Source: Mogibacterium sp.
Lineage (GTDB): Bacteria > Bacillota > Clostridia > Peptostreptococcales > Anaerovoracaceae
Direction: 5' to 3'
Length of the DNA stretch: 64,000 bases
NCBI GenBank assembly: GCA_017512365.1
Contig: JAFWGQ010000014.1
Coordinates: 221,634 to 285,633, forward strand
Part shown: positions 1 to 7,954 of the stretch, piece after piece
Numbering within the stretch: the stretch's first letter is position 1
Layout of the letters: every line of letters begins with the position of its first letter
Made by a program: the position numbers and the translations under genes
Notes under the pieces: model-generated
The model's database searches: none
What the model was told of the DNA's origin: nothing
What the model saw: only the letters and a program-made list of their open reading frames with translations

Positions 1-667
1 CCATGTAGGTCCCTACCCAGAGTATACCGTCATCACATTCGAGGAATGAAGGCTTGTTGTTGATATAGACCCTTCCGGACATCTCGCGTGAACGGATCTC
101 ATAGAGAGGCTGATCTGCCATCCGGAGGAAATCTTCATAATCGATGTATTGTACGAAAGGCTCTCCCTTGTACTTATCGGATGTATCTCCGGTCAGCCAT
201 ATGCGCTTGCCGTCATATGCTATTCCGCCTACGTGATATTTGTTCGGGACAGTGATCGTAGATACAAGTTCTGCAGTACGGGCATCTACAGCATATATGA
301 CAGACCTGTTCTTCTTTTTTGCGTCATAGGCGGTGATCAGCCAGTAGTCTCCGGTGCTGCAGAGACCCTGAGGTATGTATTCGTCTGATGTACCTGTATT
401 ATTCCTGTTGACATAGCATGTTTCGATCAGTCCCGGTATCGGATAAGTCTTTTCATCGACCATGCCTGACGACAGTTTTTTGCTTACGCTCTCCATCCTC
501 CTCTCAAGAGCCTGCCTGTACTGACTGTGTTCGTGATATTTCTTGTATTCAAAAGACGACTGCTCCGCATGTACTTCCGCAGTCGTCACTGATACCGAAG
601 TCAGCATCAGCATGAATATTATCAGCCCGGATACGAGATGTTTTGTCATGCTTTGCAGATGATCCAT
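1..667 (-). CDS. secreted beta-propeller-like protein, N-terminal part
   Basis: An open frame runs off the left edge, so only about 222 N-terminal residues are visible and the C-terminus is missing. The start MDHLQSMTKHLVSG is followed by a hydrophobic stretch (LIIFMLMLTSVSVTTAEVHA) typical of a Sec signal peptide. The mature part has propeller-like blade sequences such as GGIAYDGKRIWLTGDT and ECDDGILWVGTYM, so an NHL/YncE-like fold is likely; the substrate is unknown. The start at 667 or 670 overlaps the ruvX stop, with GGGGAG just upstream, so translation is probably coupled to ruvX. An internal ATG at 649 is the alternative start. Coding is seen directly; the fold is inferred. Confidence 0.65.
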   Translation of the reverse strand, partial: MDHLQSMTKHLVSGLIIFMLMLTSVSVTTAEVHAEQSSFEYKKYHEHSQYRQALERRMESVSKKLSSGMVDEKTYPIPGLIETCYVNRNNTGTSDEYIPQGLCSTGDYWLITAYDAKKKNRSVIYAVDARTAELVSTITVPNKYHVGGIAYDGKRIWLTGDTSDKYKGEPFVQYIDYEDFLRMADQPLYEIRSREMSGRVYINNKPSFLECDDGILWVGTYM

Positions 668-1107
668 CATTCTCCCCGCGGCATTCTGTCAAGATATCTC
701 TGCAGGATAACTATGGCAGCCTGCCTGTCGATTATCTTTTTGCGGTCTTCCCTGCTCATGTCGGCTTCGATGAGGACTTCTTCAGCTTCTGCTGTCGAAT
801 ACCTTTCATCCTGCCATTCAACCTTCACCTTTGAAAGAGGTCCTGAGCTCTTAAGCTTGTTTTCAAGCATAGTCCTGAAGTCCCGGACCTTCTGAGTCTG
901 GACCGAATCGCTGCCGTCAAGAGAGAGAGGAAGACCTATGACCACCGTATTGCAGCCATACTCATTTATGTAATCGATGACTTTGCCGGTATCCTTGCGT
1001 ATCCCGACTCTTTCTATAGTGGTCACTCCTGTGGCGATAACGCCAAGAGGGTCGCTTACCGCGACCCCCACAGTTTTGCTTCCAACGTCAAGTCCGAGTA
1101 TCCTCAT
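667..1107 (-). CDS. ruvX: RuvX/YqgF family Holliday junction resolvase-like nuclease
   Basis: A 146-residue protein with the RNase H-like fold signature: MRILGLDVGSKTVGVAVSD at the N-terminus (first catalytic Asp), VVIGLPLSLDGS in the middle, and WQDERYSTAEAE near the end. The family (YqgF/RuvX) acts in pre-16S rRNA 5' processing and has been proposed as a Holliday junction resolvase. The ATG at 1107 overlaps the ireB stop as TGATG, so translation is coupled. The order alaS-ireB-ruvX is a conserved Bacillota neighbourhood. Length is normal for the family. Confidence 0.95.
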   Translation of the reverse strand: MRILGLDVGSKTVGVAVSDPLGVIATGVTTIERVGIRKDTGKVIDYINEYGCNTVVIGLPLSLDGSDSVQTQKVRDFRTMLENKLKSSGPLSKVKVEWQDERYSTAEAEEVLIEADMSREDRKKIIDRQAAIVILQRYLDRMPRGE

Positions 1108-1355
1108 CAATTGATGCCGAGATAATTTACAAGGATCTCCTCGAGGAGCTCGTCTCTGTCCATCTTGAGGATGAGGTTTCTTGCATTGTTGTGACTTGTG
1201 ATATATGAAGGATCACCGGAAGTGAGATATCCCACGATCTGATCGATCGCGTTGTATCCGCGGTCATTAAGAGCCGAATAGATCTCTATGAGCGCTTCCT
1301 TTTTATTTAGCTGACTGTCCTTGAACCCTTCAAACATGATTGTGTTCTTGCTCAT
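1107..1355 (-). CDS. ireB: IreB family regulatory phosphoprotein
   Basis: An 82-residue protein matching the IreB/YrzL (DUF965) family along its whole length, with the characteristic ALNDRGYNAIDQIVGYL and YITSHNNARNLI segments. In Enterococcus, IreB is phosphorylated by the PASTA kinase IreK and influences cephalosporin tolerance; the role here is by family. It lies 15 nt downstream of alaS, with GGAAGGAG as ribosome-binding site inside that gap, and overlaps ruvX by one base. The N-terminal MSKNTIMFEG carries the Thr that would be the phosphosite. Confidence 0.95.
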   Translation of the reverse strand: MSKNTIMFEGFKDSQLNKKEALIEIYSALNDRGYNAIDQIVGYLTSGDPSYITSHNNARNLILKMDRDELLEEILVNYLGIN

Positions 1356-1370
1356 AACTGCTCCTTCCTG

Positions 1371-3986
1371 TCACCCTGCGATAAGCTCTTCAGCTTTGGC
1401 AAACGCCGCGTCGACCTTTGACGGATCCTTGGCGCCGGCCTGAGCCATATTGGCCTTGCCGCCGCCGCCTCCTCCTGCGGCCGCAGCGATATCCTTGATG
1501 AGCTTTCCTGCGTGATATCCCCTTCCGATCAGGTCTTCGCTTACGGATACGATGAAAGTTACCTTTCCGTCATTTACCGCCGCGAATACCATGACCACAT
1601 CATCGGTCTTTTCCTTCACAGCATCAGAGATGCTTCTGAGCTGATCGACGTCTGTGTTTTCGAACTTTTTGGCGATCAGCTTTATACCGCTGATCTCTTT
1701 TGCTGAGCTGATTATACCATCAACCGAGCCGCTTATCTCATCAGACTTAATAGATTTAATGGTATTTTCAAGCGATTTTATATCTGCCATGACCTGACCG
1801 GCTTTTCTTGTCAGGTCTGCTTCGCTTGACTTGAGTGCAGCGGCAACATCGCTGATAGTAGTTTCCTTGCCTGCCAGATACCTGACGACATTTGATCCTG
1901 TGATAGCTTCGATACGCCTCACACCTGCCGCGATACCGGCTTCGCTTATGATCTTGAAGCCGCCTACCTTGCCTGTGTTGTCGATATGCGTACCGCCGCA
2001 GAACTCGATGCTGTAGTCTCCCATGCTGACGACTCTGACGATATCCCCGTACTTTTCGCCGAAAATTGCCATGGCACCGAGCTTCTTTGCATCTTCTATA
2101 GGCATCTCTTCCATCTTTATCGGAAGGTATTCATCGACCCTCTGATTGACGATGTCCTCGACCTTTTCTATCTCTTCCTTTGTCATAGGCTGGAAGTGGT
2201 TGAAGTCGAATCTCAGATAATTGTCATCGACATACGAGCCGGCCTGCATGACATGATCTCCGAGAACGTCTCTCAGGGCCTGCTGCATGAGGTGTGTGGC
2301 AGAGTGGCCTCTCGCTATCCTGTGTCTTCTGACAGCATCTATCTGAAGCGAGACCTTGTCTCCGGCTTTGATCTTCATGGCCGCTCCGGTATCGTCCTCA
2401 TGGATGACGTGCAGGTAGATCCCGTTCTCCTTAACGACGTCCACGACTCTGAATCTGTCATCATCGAGTACGATATAACCTGTATCGAATACCTGACCGC
2501 CGCTTGTAGCGTAGAACGGTGTGCGGTCGAATATGACGAACCTTCTCTTCTCATCGAAGCTTCCGGTATACAGAACCTCCGCATCCGCGCTCTCCTCTGT
2601 ATATCCGAGGAATTCGGTATGAGGGAGATCGCTGTATTCGGATGCGTCTCTCCAGGCGTCTTCGTCGGTATCTCTCTGGTGGGCTCTGGCAAGCTCCTTT
2701 TGAGCGCTCATGCAGTCGTTGAAGCCGTCTATGTCAGCGTTCTTTCCGTTTTCTTCGAGTATCTCCTGAGTGACCTCAAGCGGGAATCCGTAGGTATCGT
2801 AAAGCTTGAACGCAAGACCTCCCGGGAGGATCTTCTCGCCCTTTTCGTCCATGTCAGCCATGTATCCTTCAAGGATCTCCATGCCCCTGTCGAGAGTCTT
2901 GGCGAAGTTGTCCTCTTCGATCTTGATGATCTTCATGATGTAGTCATGGTTATCGACGAGTTCAGGATACGCCTTGCCGGAAGTCTCAACAACGCTTTCG
3001 GCGAGCTCGACGAGCGGATTGGCCTGAGTGATCCCGAGCAGCTTGCAGTGCCTTGCGGCGCGTCTGATGATCCTCTTGAGGATGTATCCCCTGCCTTCAT
3101 TGCTCGGAAGTATGCCGTCACCGATCATGAACGTCATCGATCTCAGGTGGTCAGTAATGATCCTTACGCTGACATCGACCTTGTGGTTGCCCGACATGTA
3201 TTCGACTCCTGCCATTTTGCAGATCGCGTCTCTTATGTACTTTACAGTATCGACATCGAAGATCGAATTCACATCCTGAAGTATGCAGGCAAGCCTTTCG
3301 AGGCCCATTCCTGTATCGATGTTCGGATGAGCGAGTCTCGGATAGGATCCGTCCTCCTGTCTGTCGAACTGCGTGAACACGTGGTTCCAGAACTCAAGGT
3401 ATCTGTCGCAGTCGCATCCGGGCTTGCAGTCAGGACTTCCGCATCCCCACTCAGGTCCGCGGTCGTAATAGATCTCGGAGCAAGGTCCGCAAGGGCCGAG
3501 CCCGATCTCCCAGAAGTTGTCTTCCTTTCCAAGACGGATGATCTTTTCTTCCGGCATTCCTATGATGTCTCTCCAGATCTCGAACGCCTCATCGTCATCT
3601 TCGTATATCGTCGCCCAGAGCCTATCCTCGGGCATTTCAAGCCATTCCGTGCAGAACTCCCAGCCCCACTGCAACGACTCCTTCTTGAAGTAATCGCCGA
3701 AGCTGAAGTTGCCGAGCATCTCAAAGAAGGTGCCGTGGCGCGCGGTCTTGCCTACGTTTTCTATATCGTTTGTTCTGATGCACTTCTGGCAGGTCGTCAT
3801 CCTCTTTTTGGGAGGAGTCTCCACACCTGCGAAATAAGGCTTCAGCGGAGCCATGCCTGAATTGATGATAAGCAGGCTCTTGTCATTTCTGGGGATAAGC
3901 GACGCAGAACCGCCCGGATAGTGGTCCTTGCTGACAAAGAAATCCCTGAACATGTCTCTTATTTCATTTACTCCGAGTTTTTTCAT
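1371..3986 (-). CDS. alaS: alanine--tRNA ligase
   Basis: An 871-residue class II aminoacyl-tRNA synthetase charging tRNA-Ala. The N-terminal catalytic core contains GTFFEMLGNFSFGDYF, and the GYILKRIIRRAARH segment follows. The editing domain has the zinc/active-site motifs HSATHLMQ and CGGTHIDNTG. The C-terminal domain ends in a Gly-rich AAAGGGGGGKANMAQAG typical of AlaRS. The ATG at 3986 (MKKLGVNE) is chosen because AGGAG lies 8 nt upstream; an in-frame ATG at 4010 would add 8 residues without a good ribosome site. A long open frame antisense to this gene is a shadow. Confidence 0.98.
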   Translation of the reverse strand: MKKLGVNEIRDMFRDFFVSKDHYPGGSASLIPRNDKSLLIINSGMAPLKPYFAGVETPPKKRMTTCQKCIRTNDIENVGKTARHGTFFEMLGNFSFGDYFKKESLQWGWEFCTEWLEMPEDRLWATIYEDDDEAFEIWRDIIGMPEEKIIRLGKEDNFWEIGLGPCGPCSEIYYDRGPEWGCGSPDCKPGCDCDRYLEFWNHVFTQFDRQEDGSYPRLAHPNIDTGMGLERLACILQDVNSIFDVDTVKYIRDAICKMAGVEYMSGNHKVDVSVRIITDHLRSMTFMIGDGILPSNEGRGYILKRIIRRAARHCKLLGITQANPLVELAESVVETSGKAYPELVDNHDYIMKIIKIEEDNFAKTLDRGMEILEGYMADMDEKGEKILPGGLAFKLYDTYGFPLEVTQEILEENGKNADIDGFNDCMSAQKELARAHQRDTDEDAWRDASEYSDLPHTEFLGYTEESADAEVLYTGSFDEKRRFVIFDRTPFYATSGGQVFDTGYIVLDDDRFRVVDVVKENGIYLHVIHEDDTGAAMKIKAGDKVSLQIDAVRRHRIARGHSATHLMQQALRDVLGDHVMQAGSYVDDNYLRFDFNHFQPMTKEEIEKVEDIVNQRVDEYLPIKMEEMPIEDAKKLGAMAIFGEKYGDIVRVVSMGDYSIEFCGGTHIDNTGKVGGFKIISEAGIAAGVRRIEAITGSNVVRYLAGKETTISDVAAALKSSEADLTRKAGQVMADIKSLENTIKSIKSDEISGSVDGIISSAKEISGIKLIAKKFENTDVDQLRSISDAVKEKTDDVVMVFAAVNDGKVTFIVSVSEDLIGRGYHAGKLIKDIAAAAGGGGGGKANMAQAGAKDPSKVDAAFAKAEELIAG

Positions 3987-4021
3987 TTTTCTGTCTCCTG
4001 TCATCCGCAAAAATCCCTATT

Positions 4022-4050
4022 ATTATAACACTTTCAGCTTGGCATTTCAC
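4022..4050 (-). promoter_or_regulatory. candidate promoter for alaS-ireB-ruvX
   Basis: Minus-strand TATAAT (4022-4027) with GTGAAA 17 nt upstream (4045-4050), lying within the end of the DUF896 gene. The -10 is perfect and the -35 matches 4 of 6. It would start a short leader before alaS. No T-box leader fits in this gap. Confidence 0.5.
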
Positions 4051-4234
4051 CATTTGTTATATTTGTGTCGTCGACTATCTCTATGGATTCCAGCGAAGCT
4101 CTGACATCAGACCTGATCTCATCGAGGAATTCCTGTCTGAGTTCGTGCTGTTCAGCTCTTTCCTCCTCGGTAAGGCCTTCTGCCTTTGACTTGTGAGCCA
4201 ATTCGTTTATTCTGTCAATTTTTGTTTTTTCCAT
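4034..4234 (-). CDS. DUF896 (YnzC/YaaI family) small protein
   Basis: A 66-residue protein starting MEKTKIDRINELAHKSK and containing the family signature GLTEEERAEQHELRQEFL, followed by a basic helix and a short acidic tail. YnzC forms a helical hairpin in Bacillus; its function is not established (SOS-related roles have been suggested for a paralogue). The ATG at 4234 is chosen over an upstream in-frame one at 4270 because the recognisable family start is MEK and AAAGG lies upstream. That ribosome site lies in one arm of a 12-bp inverted repeat (4241-4294). Confidence 0.85.
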   Translation of the reverse strand: MEKTKIDRINELAHKSKAEGLTEEERAEQHELRQEFLDEIRSDVRASLESIEIVDDTNITNGEMPS

Positions 4235-4240
4235 AATAAA

Positions 4241-4294
4241 ACTGCCTTTCGTCTTTAATGATCCGTACATCGATAATCTAACACGAAAGGCAGT
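4241..4294 (-). promoter_or_regulatory. inverted repeat that could hide the DUF896 ribosome-binding site
   Basis: Two perfectly complementary 12-nt arms (ACTGCCTTTCGT at 4241-4252 and ACGAAAGGCAGT at 4283-4294) are separated by 30 nt. In the transcript the downstream arm ends a few bases before the DUF896 start and contains the AAAGG Shine-Dalgarno, so pairing would occlude it. A TTGAGT/TAGATT promoter-like pair overlaps the upstream arm. The repeat is seen directly; control of translation is inferred. Confidence 0.45.
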
Positions 4295-4300
4295 ATAAAC

Positions 4301-4816
4301 TCAACAGCCGGACATCTCGGTCCATAGTCTGCGGTCCACTTCATCCTTGAGATGCAGGAGGAATACCTTTGCAGTCGGTTTAGTTTCGAATCTGTCCATG
4401 AACGGACAGTTCATTTTTCCGTTTTTTATATACAGACGGTAAGCAGCGTCGATAGAATTCCTGATATTGTGCTCGATCCTTGCTATGCCGTTTATGTCAT
4501 GCTTTCTTGCAATATGAGGATAGATGTCTTTGCTGAGACATACGTCGAGTGTTCCGTGATCGGTTATTATGCAGACCGCGTCCTTTATATATGTGTAACC
4601 GCGGCTCTTTATGTTGATGCTGCACTCATTCAGCAGGTCGTGTATAACGGTCATGAGTTTCATGTTATGGTGATACAGGTCTTTTTCCGCTCTTTCAGAC
4701 GGATCGAACGCATATGTGAGATGTTTTCTTGTCCTGACATGCTTTCCGACTTCGGAAATCTCGCGGATCAGGTCTTTGATCAGCTGATATTCGTAATGGT
4801 TTCTTTCCGTTTTCAT
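4301..4816 (-). CDS. stand-alone Spo0A C-terminal-like DNA-binding protein
   Basis: A 171-residue protein. The middle and C-terminal parts resemble the Spo0A effector (Spo0A_C) domain: VIHDLLNECSINIKSRGYTY aligns with the domain's first helices, and LSKDIYPHIARKHDIN followed by ARIEHNIRNSIDAAY matches its recognition-helix region. No receiver domain is present: the first 60 residues are a charged helical segment without the acidic pocket. The tail, KMNCPFMDRFETKPTAKVF, is also unlike Spo0A. The ATG at 4816 has AGGAG 8 nt upstream and follows comEA by 15 nt. Likely a transcription factor not controlled by phosphorylation; targets are unknown. Confidence 0.7.
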   Translation of the reverse strand: MKTERNHYEYQLIKDLIREISEVGKHVRTRKHLTYAFDPSERAEKDLYHHNMKLMTVIHDLLNECSINIKSRGYTYIKDAVCIITDHGTLDVCLSKDIYPHIARKHDINGIARIEHNIRNSIDAAYRLYIKNGKMNCPFMDRFETKPTAKVFLLHLKDEVDRRLWTEMSGC

Positions 4817-4831
4817 GGTCACATCTCCTTT

Positions 4832-5491
4832 CTAGCAAATTATGCTGTCCTTTATCTTTTCATAGATCCCGCTGCCGATACCTTTCACTGACATTATGTC
4901 CTCTTTGTTCCTGAACCTGTTGCTTGTCCTGTATTCGATGATCCTGTCCGCCATGACTTCGCCTATTCCGTTAAGGGTCATGAGCTCATCCTTCGAAGCC
5001 AGGTTTATGTTGACAAGGCCGCTTGTTCCTGCAGCCGGAGAGGCGCCGGTCTGCCCGTCCATCACAGCCGCTGCCGGGTCGCCTTTTGCAGGAATCACTA
5101 TCTTTTCACCGTCCTCCACGAAAGATGCCTGATTGACCGAATTGGTATCGGCGTCTTCCGTCAGGCCTCCTGCCATCTCGATGACCATGTACAGCCTTGT
5201 ATCCGGGGAGACCTTGTAAACTCCGGGTTTTGCGACCGCTCCGCCCAGATCCACATAAATGATCCTATCTGAAGAATCGGGCCCATCCGTTTCGACGGAT
5301 GTGTCCGTTGTTTCTGACGCAGCGGCATCAGCCGTTTCGACAGTTATATCCGCTTTGTTAGCTCCGTGTATCCTGAGGATCACAGCGATAAGAAGTATCG
5401 CCGTTATGGAAAGGATCTTTACGAGAGTCTTCCTGTCCCTGATAAGGTCTTCGACCGCGTCTCTTATCTTGTCTGCAGCATTATCTTTCAT
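4832..5491 (-). CDS. comEA: ComEA-like DNA-binding competence protein
   Basis: A 219-residue membrane-anchored protein. There is one transmembrane segment near residues 24-42 (LVKILSITAILLIAVILRI), a polar linker, an SLBB domain (IIYVDLGGAVAKPGVYKV to VEDGEKIVIPA), and a C-terminal double helix-hairpin-helix DNA-binding domain (INLASKDELMTLNGIG and IMSVKGIGSGIYEKI). ComEA binds incoming DNA at the cell surface during transformation. No comEB/comEC follows here; the next gene downstream is the Spo0A_C-like regulator. A good promoter lies 32 nt upstream. Confidence 0.92.
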   Translation of the reverse strand: MKDNAADKIRDAVEDLIRDRKTLVKILSITAILLIAVILRIHGANKADITVETADAAASETTDTSVETDGPDSSDRIIYVDLGGAVAKPGVYKVSPDTRLYMVIEMAGGLTEDADTNSVNQASFVEDGEKIVIPAKGDPAAAVMDGQTGASPAAGTSGLVNINLASKDELMTLNGIGEVMADRIIEYRTSNRFRNKEDIMSVKGIGSGIYEKIKDSIIC

Positions 5492-5522
5492 GAGAATCCA
5501 CCTCTTTCCGGATGATGCTGCA

Positions 5523-5551
5523 ATATTATTTATATTTTACGAATGTGACAA
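5523..5551 (-). promoter_or_regulatory. promoter of comEA
   Basis: Minus-strand TTGTCA (5546-5551), 17-nt spacer, TAATAT (5523-5528). It lies between the obgE terminators and the comEA ribosome site (AAAGAGGTGG), making comEA the first gene of its unit. Confidence 0.6.
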
Positions 5552-5608
5552 ACAGGCAAAGAACTGCGATAATTTACCGAAACGGAACATAATTTGACCG
5601 AAATCCGT

Positions 5609-5633
5609 CAAAAAAAGACCGCGTTAGCGGTCT
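5609..5633 (-). terminator. intrinsic terminator downstream of obgE
   Basis: In the minus-strand transcript the stem AGACCGC/GCGGTCT with loop TAAC is followed by seven U. It is the second of two terminators in tandem after obgE. Confidence 0.8.
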
Positions 5634-5672
5634 CAGCGTTTCATCGGGTGCATCCGATGCAGGAAACGATGC

Positions 5673-5697
5673 AAAAAATGACGGAAAAAGGCCGTCA
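5673..5697 (-). terminator. terminator overlapping the obgE stop codon
   Basis: In the transcript TGACGG pairs with CCGTCA around a CCTTTTT loop and is followed by six U. The first TGA is the obgE stop codon itself, so the hairpin starts within the coding end. Confidence 0.7.
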
Positions 5698-6978
5698 GTC
5701 CTCAGTGTATTCGAACTCAAAATCCTCGATCCTGACGGTATCTCCCTCTTTGAGTCCGAGGTCCTGAAGCAGTTTGATGCCTCCCTGCTTCACGATGTAA
5801 TTATACAGATATCTCATGGATCCGCTGTCGTTGAAATTGGTCGAATTGAATATCTTTGAAAGCTGCCTGCCTTCGAGCACATAAACGCCGTCATCATCGA
5901 CATATCCGCTTATAAGCCTGTAATCTGCTTCGTTCTCATCGGCTTCGAAGTCAAACATGGTCATCGGCTCTTCCTCAGGCTCGACATATTCCTCGATGCA
6001 GCGGAGCGCGGCGTCCATGAGTTCGTCTATTCCCTGACGCGTCGCGGCACTTATCTGATAGACCTCTCTGCCCTCTTCCTTCATGAACTGAAGGAACTCA
6101 TCCGCCTTTTCGCGGTCGAATATGATGTCCGTCTTGTTTGCAGCAACGATCTGAGGCTTTTCGGCAAGTCTGGGATCGAACTGCAGAAGCTCGGCGTTGA
6201 TCTTTTTATAATCTTCGATAGGATCTCTGCCTTCAGATCCTGAAACATCCACTACATGTATCAGCACCTTCGTTCGCTCTATATGTTTGAGGAATTTAAA
6301 ACCCAGTCCCGCACCCTGAGATGCGCCTTCGATTATTCCCGCGATATCCGCCATTACAAAGCTGGTGTCGTGCAGATACACGACCCCGAGATTGGGATCG
6401 ATGGTCGTAAAATGATATCCGGCTATCTTGGGCTTTGAATTGGTGCATACCGAAAGAAGCGTGGATTTGCCTACATTAGGGAAACCGAGCAGTCCTACAT
6501 CTGCGATGAGCTTGAGCTCGAGAACCACTTCTCTTTCCTTGCCGGGAGTGCCGGCTTCGGCAAAATTAGGAGCCTGGCGTATGCTGCTCTTGTAGTGCAC
6601 ATTGCCCTTGCCTCCTCTGCCGCCCTTTGCAGCGACAACGGAATCTCCGTCTTCGACGAGATCCTTCATCAGATGACCTGTCTCCTTATCTATTATCATC
6701 GTGCCGACAGGCACCTTGATATACAGATCCTGACCCTTCTTGCCGTATCTGTTTCTCTTCATTCCCGGCTGGCCGTTCTCTGCCTGATACTTCCTCTTGT
6801 ACTTGAGGTCCATCAGCGTCCTGAGATTGCGGTCGGCAACGAAAATAACACTGCCGCCGCTGCCGCCGTCACCGCCGTCCGGACCCCCGTCCGGAACGTA
6901 CGGATCGCGCCTGAAAGTTACCGCGCCGTTGCCGCCGTTGCCTGACTTTATTGTGATTTCTGCTCTGTCTACAAACAT
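5695..6978 (-). CDS. obgE: Obg family GTPase
   Basis: A 427-residue ribosome-associated GTPase involved in 50S maturation and stress signalling. The N-terminal glycine-rich Obg fold (MFVDRAEITIKSGNGGNGAV to about residue 158) precedes the G domain, with G1 GFPNVGKST, G3 DIAGIIEGA and G4 NKTD, and a C-terminal OCT domain ends in acidic residues. The ATG at 6978 is chosen because it starts the conserved MFVDR; the frame remains open upstream to 7035, but that extension lies in a terminator hairpin. The gene follows rpmA behind that hairpin, so expression probably depends on readthrough or an unseen promoter. Confidence 0.97.
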   Translation of the reverse strand: MFVDRAEITIKSGNGGNGAVTFRRDPYVPDGGPDGGDGGSGGSVIFVADRNLRTLMDLKYKRKYQAENGQPGMKRNRYGKKGQDLYIKVPVGTMIIDKETGHLMKDLVEDGDSVVAAKGGRGGKGNVHYKSSIRQAPNFAEAGTPGKEREVVLELKLIADVGLLGFPNVGKSTLLSVCTNSKPKIAGYHFTTIDPNLGVVYLHDTSFVMADIAGIIEGASQGAGLGFKFLKHIERTKVLIHVVDVSGSEGRDPIEDYKKINAELLQFDPRLAEKPQIVAANKTDIIFDREKADEFLQFMKEEGREVYQISAATRQGIDELMDAALRCIEEYVEPEEEPMTMFDFEADENEADYRLISGYVDDDGVYVLEGRQLSKIFNSTNFNDSGSMRYLYNYIVKQGGIKLLQDLGLKEGDTVRIEDFEFEYTED

Positions 6979-7020
6979 ATCTGTGAACCGATCCTTGCGC
7001 AAACTGAAACTAAAAATGAA

Positions 7021-7050
7021 AACTGGCTCCTGCATGTGCAGGAGCCAGTT
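7021..7050 (-). terminator. perfect 30-bp palindrome between rpmA and obgE
   Basis: A 14-bp perfect stem (arms 7021-7034 and 7037-7050, core CTGGCTCCTGCA) is followed in the minus-strand transcript by TTTTCATTTTT. It is a strong intrinsic terminator or processing hairpin just 4 nt after the rpmA stop and before obgE, so it could make obgE a low-level readthrough gene. Confidence 0.8.
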
Positions 7051-7053
7051 CCG

Positions 7054-7314
7054 TTACGCTTCTTTGCTGTAAACGCTGATCTGCTTTCTCTTCTTGTCGT
7101 ATCTCTCGAACTTTACTGTTCCGTCGATCTTCGCAAAGAGAGTGTCGTCTCCGCCCTTGGCTACATTGTTGCCAGGATGGAACTTCGTGCCTCTCTGTCT
7201 CATGAGAATGGATCCAGCACTTACGAATTCACCGGCGCCTACCTTGAGTCCAAGACGTTTCGCCTCGGAGTCTCTGCCGTTCTTGGAACTTCCTACTCCT
7301 TTTTTACTTGACAT
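7054..7314 (-). CDS. rpmA: 50S ribosomal protein L27
   Basis: An 86-residue L27 whose N-terminus reaches the peptidyl transferase centre. It begins directly [20 protein letters not shown], with GGAGG 7 nt before the ATG. Many Bacillota make L27 with a short N-terminal extension (an F-rich motif before A-SKKGVG) removed by the protease Prp, encoded between rplU and rpmA. Here the extension is absent and only 16 nt separate rplU from rpmA, so there is no prp gene at this locus. The remainder is standard, including [20 protein letters not shown]. Confidence 0.98.
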   Translation of the reverse strand: MSSKKGVGSSKNGRDSEAKRLGLKVGAGEFVSAGSILMRQRGTKFHPGNNVAKGGDDTLFAKIDGTVKFERYDKKRKQISVYSKEA

Positions 7315-7330
7315 CCTGATTCCTCCGTTT

Positions 7331-7870
7331 CTACTTAGCCTCGATAGCAGCGATGATGTCAGCCTTTGTAGCCTTTGAGCTTACCTCGACTCCCATCTCC
7401 TTGGCTACTGCCAGAAGCTCGTCCTTCTTCATCGAAGCGCTGACCTTTGCCTTCGGTGCAGCAGCCTTCTCTTCCTTCTTTGCAGGCTTCTCCGCCTTTG
7501 CAGGCTTTTCTGCCTTGGCAGGCTTCTCAGCCTTGTCGGCCTTAGTGGCAGCCTTCTTGCCGGCGCCGCCGATATCAGTGATCTTTACGAGCGTGAACGG
7601 CTGTCTGTGTCCGTTCTTGCGTCTGTAATCCTTCTTAGCCTTGTACTTGTAGATGATGATCTTGTCACCCTTGCCCTGCTCGAGGACCTCTGCAGTGACC
7701 TTGTAACCCTCTACGAACGGTGTACCTACGACAAGCTTGTCTCCTCCGACAGCTACGACTTCATCGAACACGATCTTGTCGCCTTCTTTGGCCTCGAGCT
7801 TCTCTACTCTGAGCTCGTCGCCCTGCTGTACTCTGTACTGCTTGCCACCTGTTTTGATGATAGCATACAT
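7331..7870 (-). CDS. rplU: 50S ribosomal protein L21 with extra C-terminal domain
   Basis: A 179-residue protein whose first ~103 residues are ordinary L21 ([58 protein letters not shown]). Then comes a linker of repeated KAEKPA units (about residues 110-140) and a final ~38-residue segment, [20 protein letters not shown] and following, that looks like a helix-extension-helix (SAP/Rho-N-like) nucleic-acid-binding fold. The usual L21 length is about 103. The ribosome site is AGGAGG. It heads the rplU-rpmA unit with its own promoter and a leader hairpin. The extension could bind rRNA or DNA; that is inference. Confidence 0.95.
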   Translation of the reverse strand: MYAIIKTGGKQYRVQQGDELRVEKLEAKEGDKIVFDEVVAVGGDKLVVGTPFVEGYKVTAEVLEQGKGDKIIIYKYKAKKDYRRKNGHRQPFTLVKITDIGGAGKKAATKADKAEKPAKAEKPAKAEKPAKKEEKAAAPKAKVSASMKKDELLAVAKEMGVEVSSKATKADIIAAIEAK

Positions 7871-7901
7871 AATATATAATTCCTCCTTGAACCAGACTCG
7901 C

Positions 7902-7936
7902 CGGAACCCGGGTGCTGTGCTTTAAAACCCGTTCCG
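7902..7936 (-). promoter_or_regulatory. candidate L21 autoregulatory leader hairpin
   Basis: In the 5' leader of rplU, CGGAAC pairs with GTTCCG and, inside a small bulge, GGGT pairs with ACCC. It lies between the promoter and the rplU ribosome site, the position where Bacillota L21 leaders (Rfam family L21_leader) occur. The hairpin is seen; membership of that family is inferred. Confidence 0.45.
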
Positions 7937-7954
7937 AGCGGTTAACCGACAAAG

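Noticed and set aside
1986-3860. 624-codon plus-strand open frame
   Set aside because: Antisense to the well-conserved alaS, no ribosome site, and a protein with no recognisable motif; the frame is a codon-bias shadow.
4010-4034. T-box riboswitch before alaS
   Set aside because: The gap is only about 25-50 nt, too short for a T-box, and no T-box sequence (TGGNACCGCG-like) is seen.
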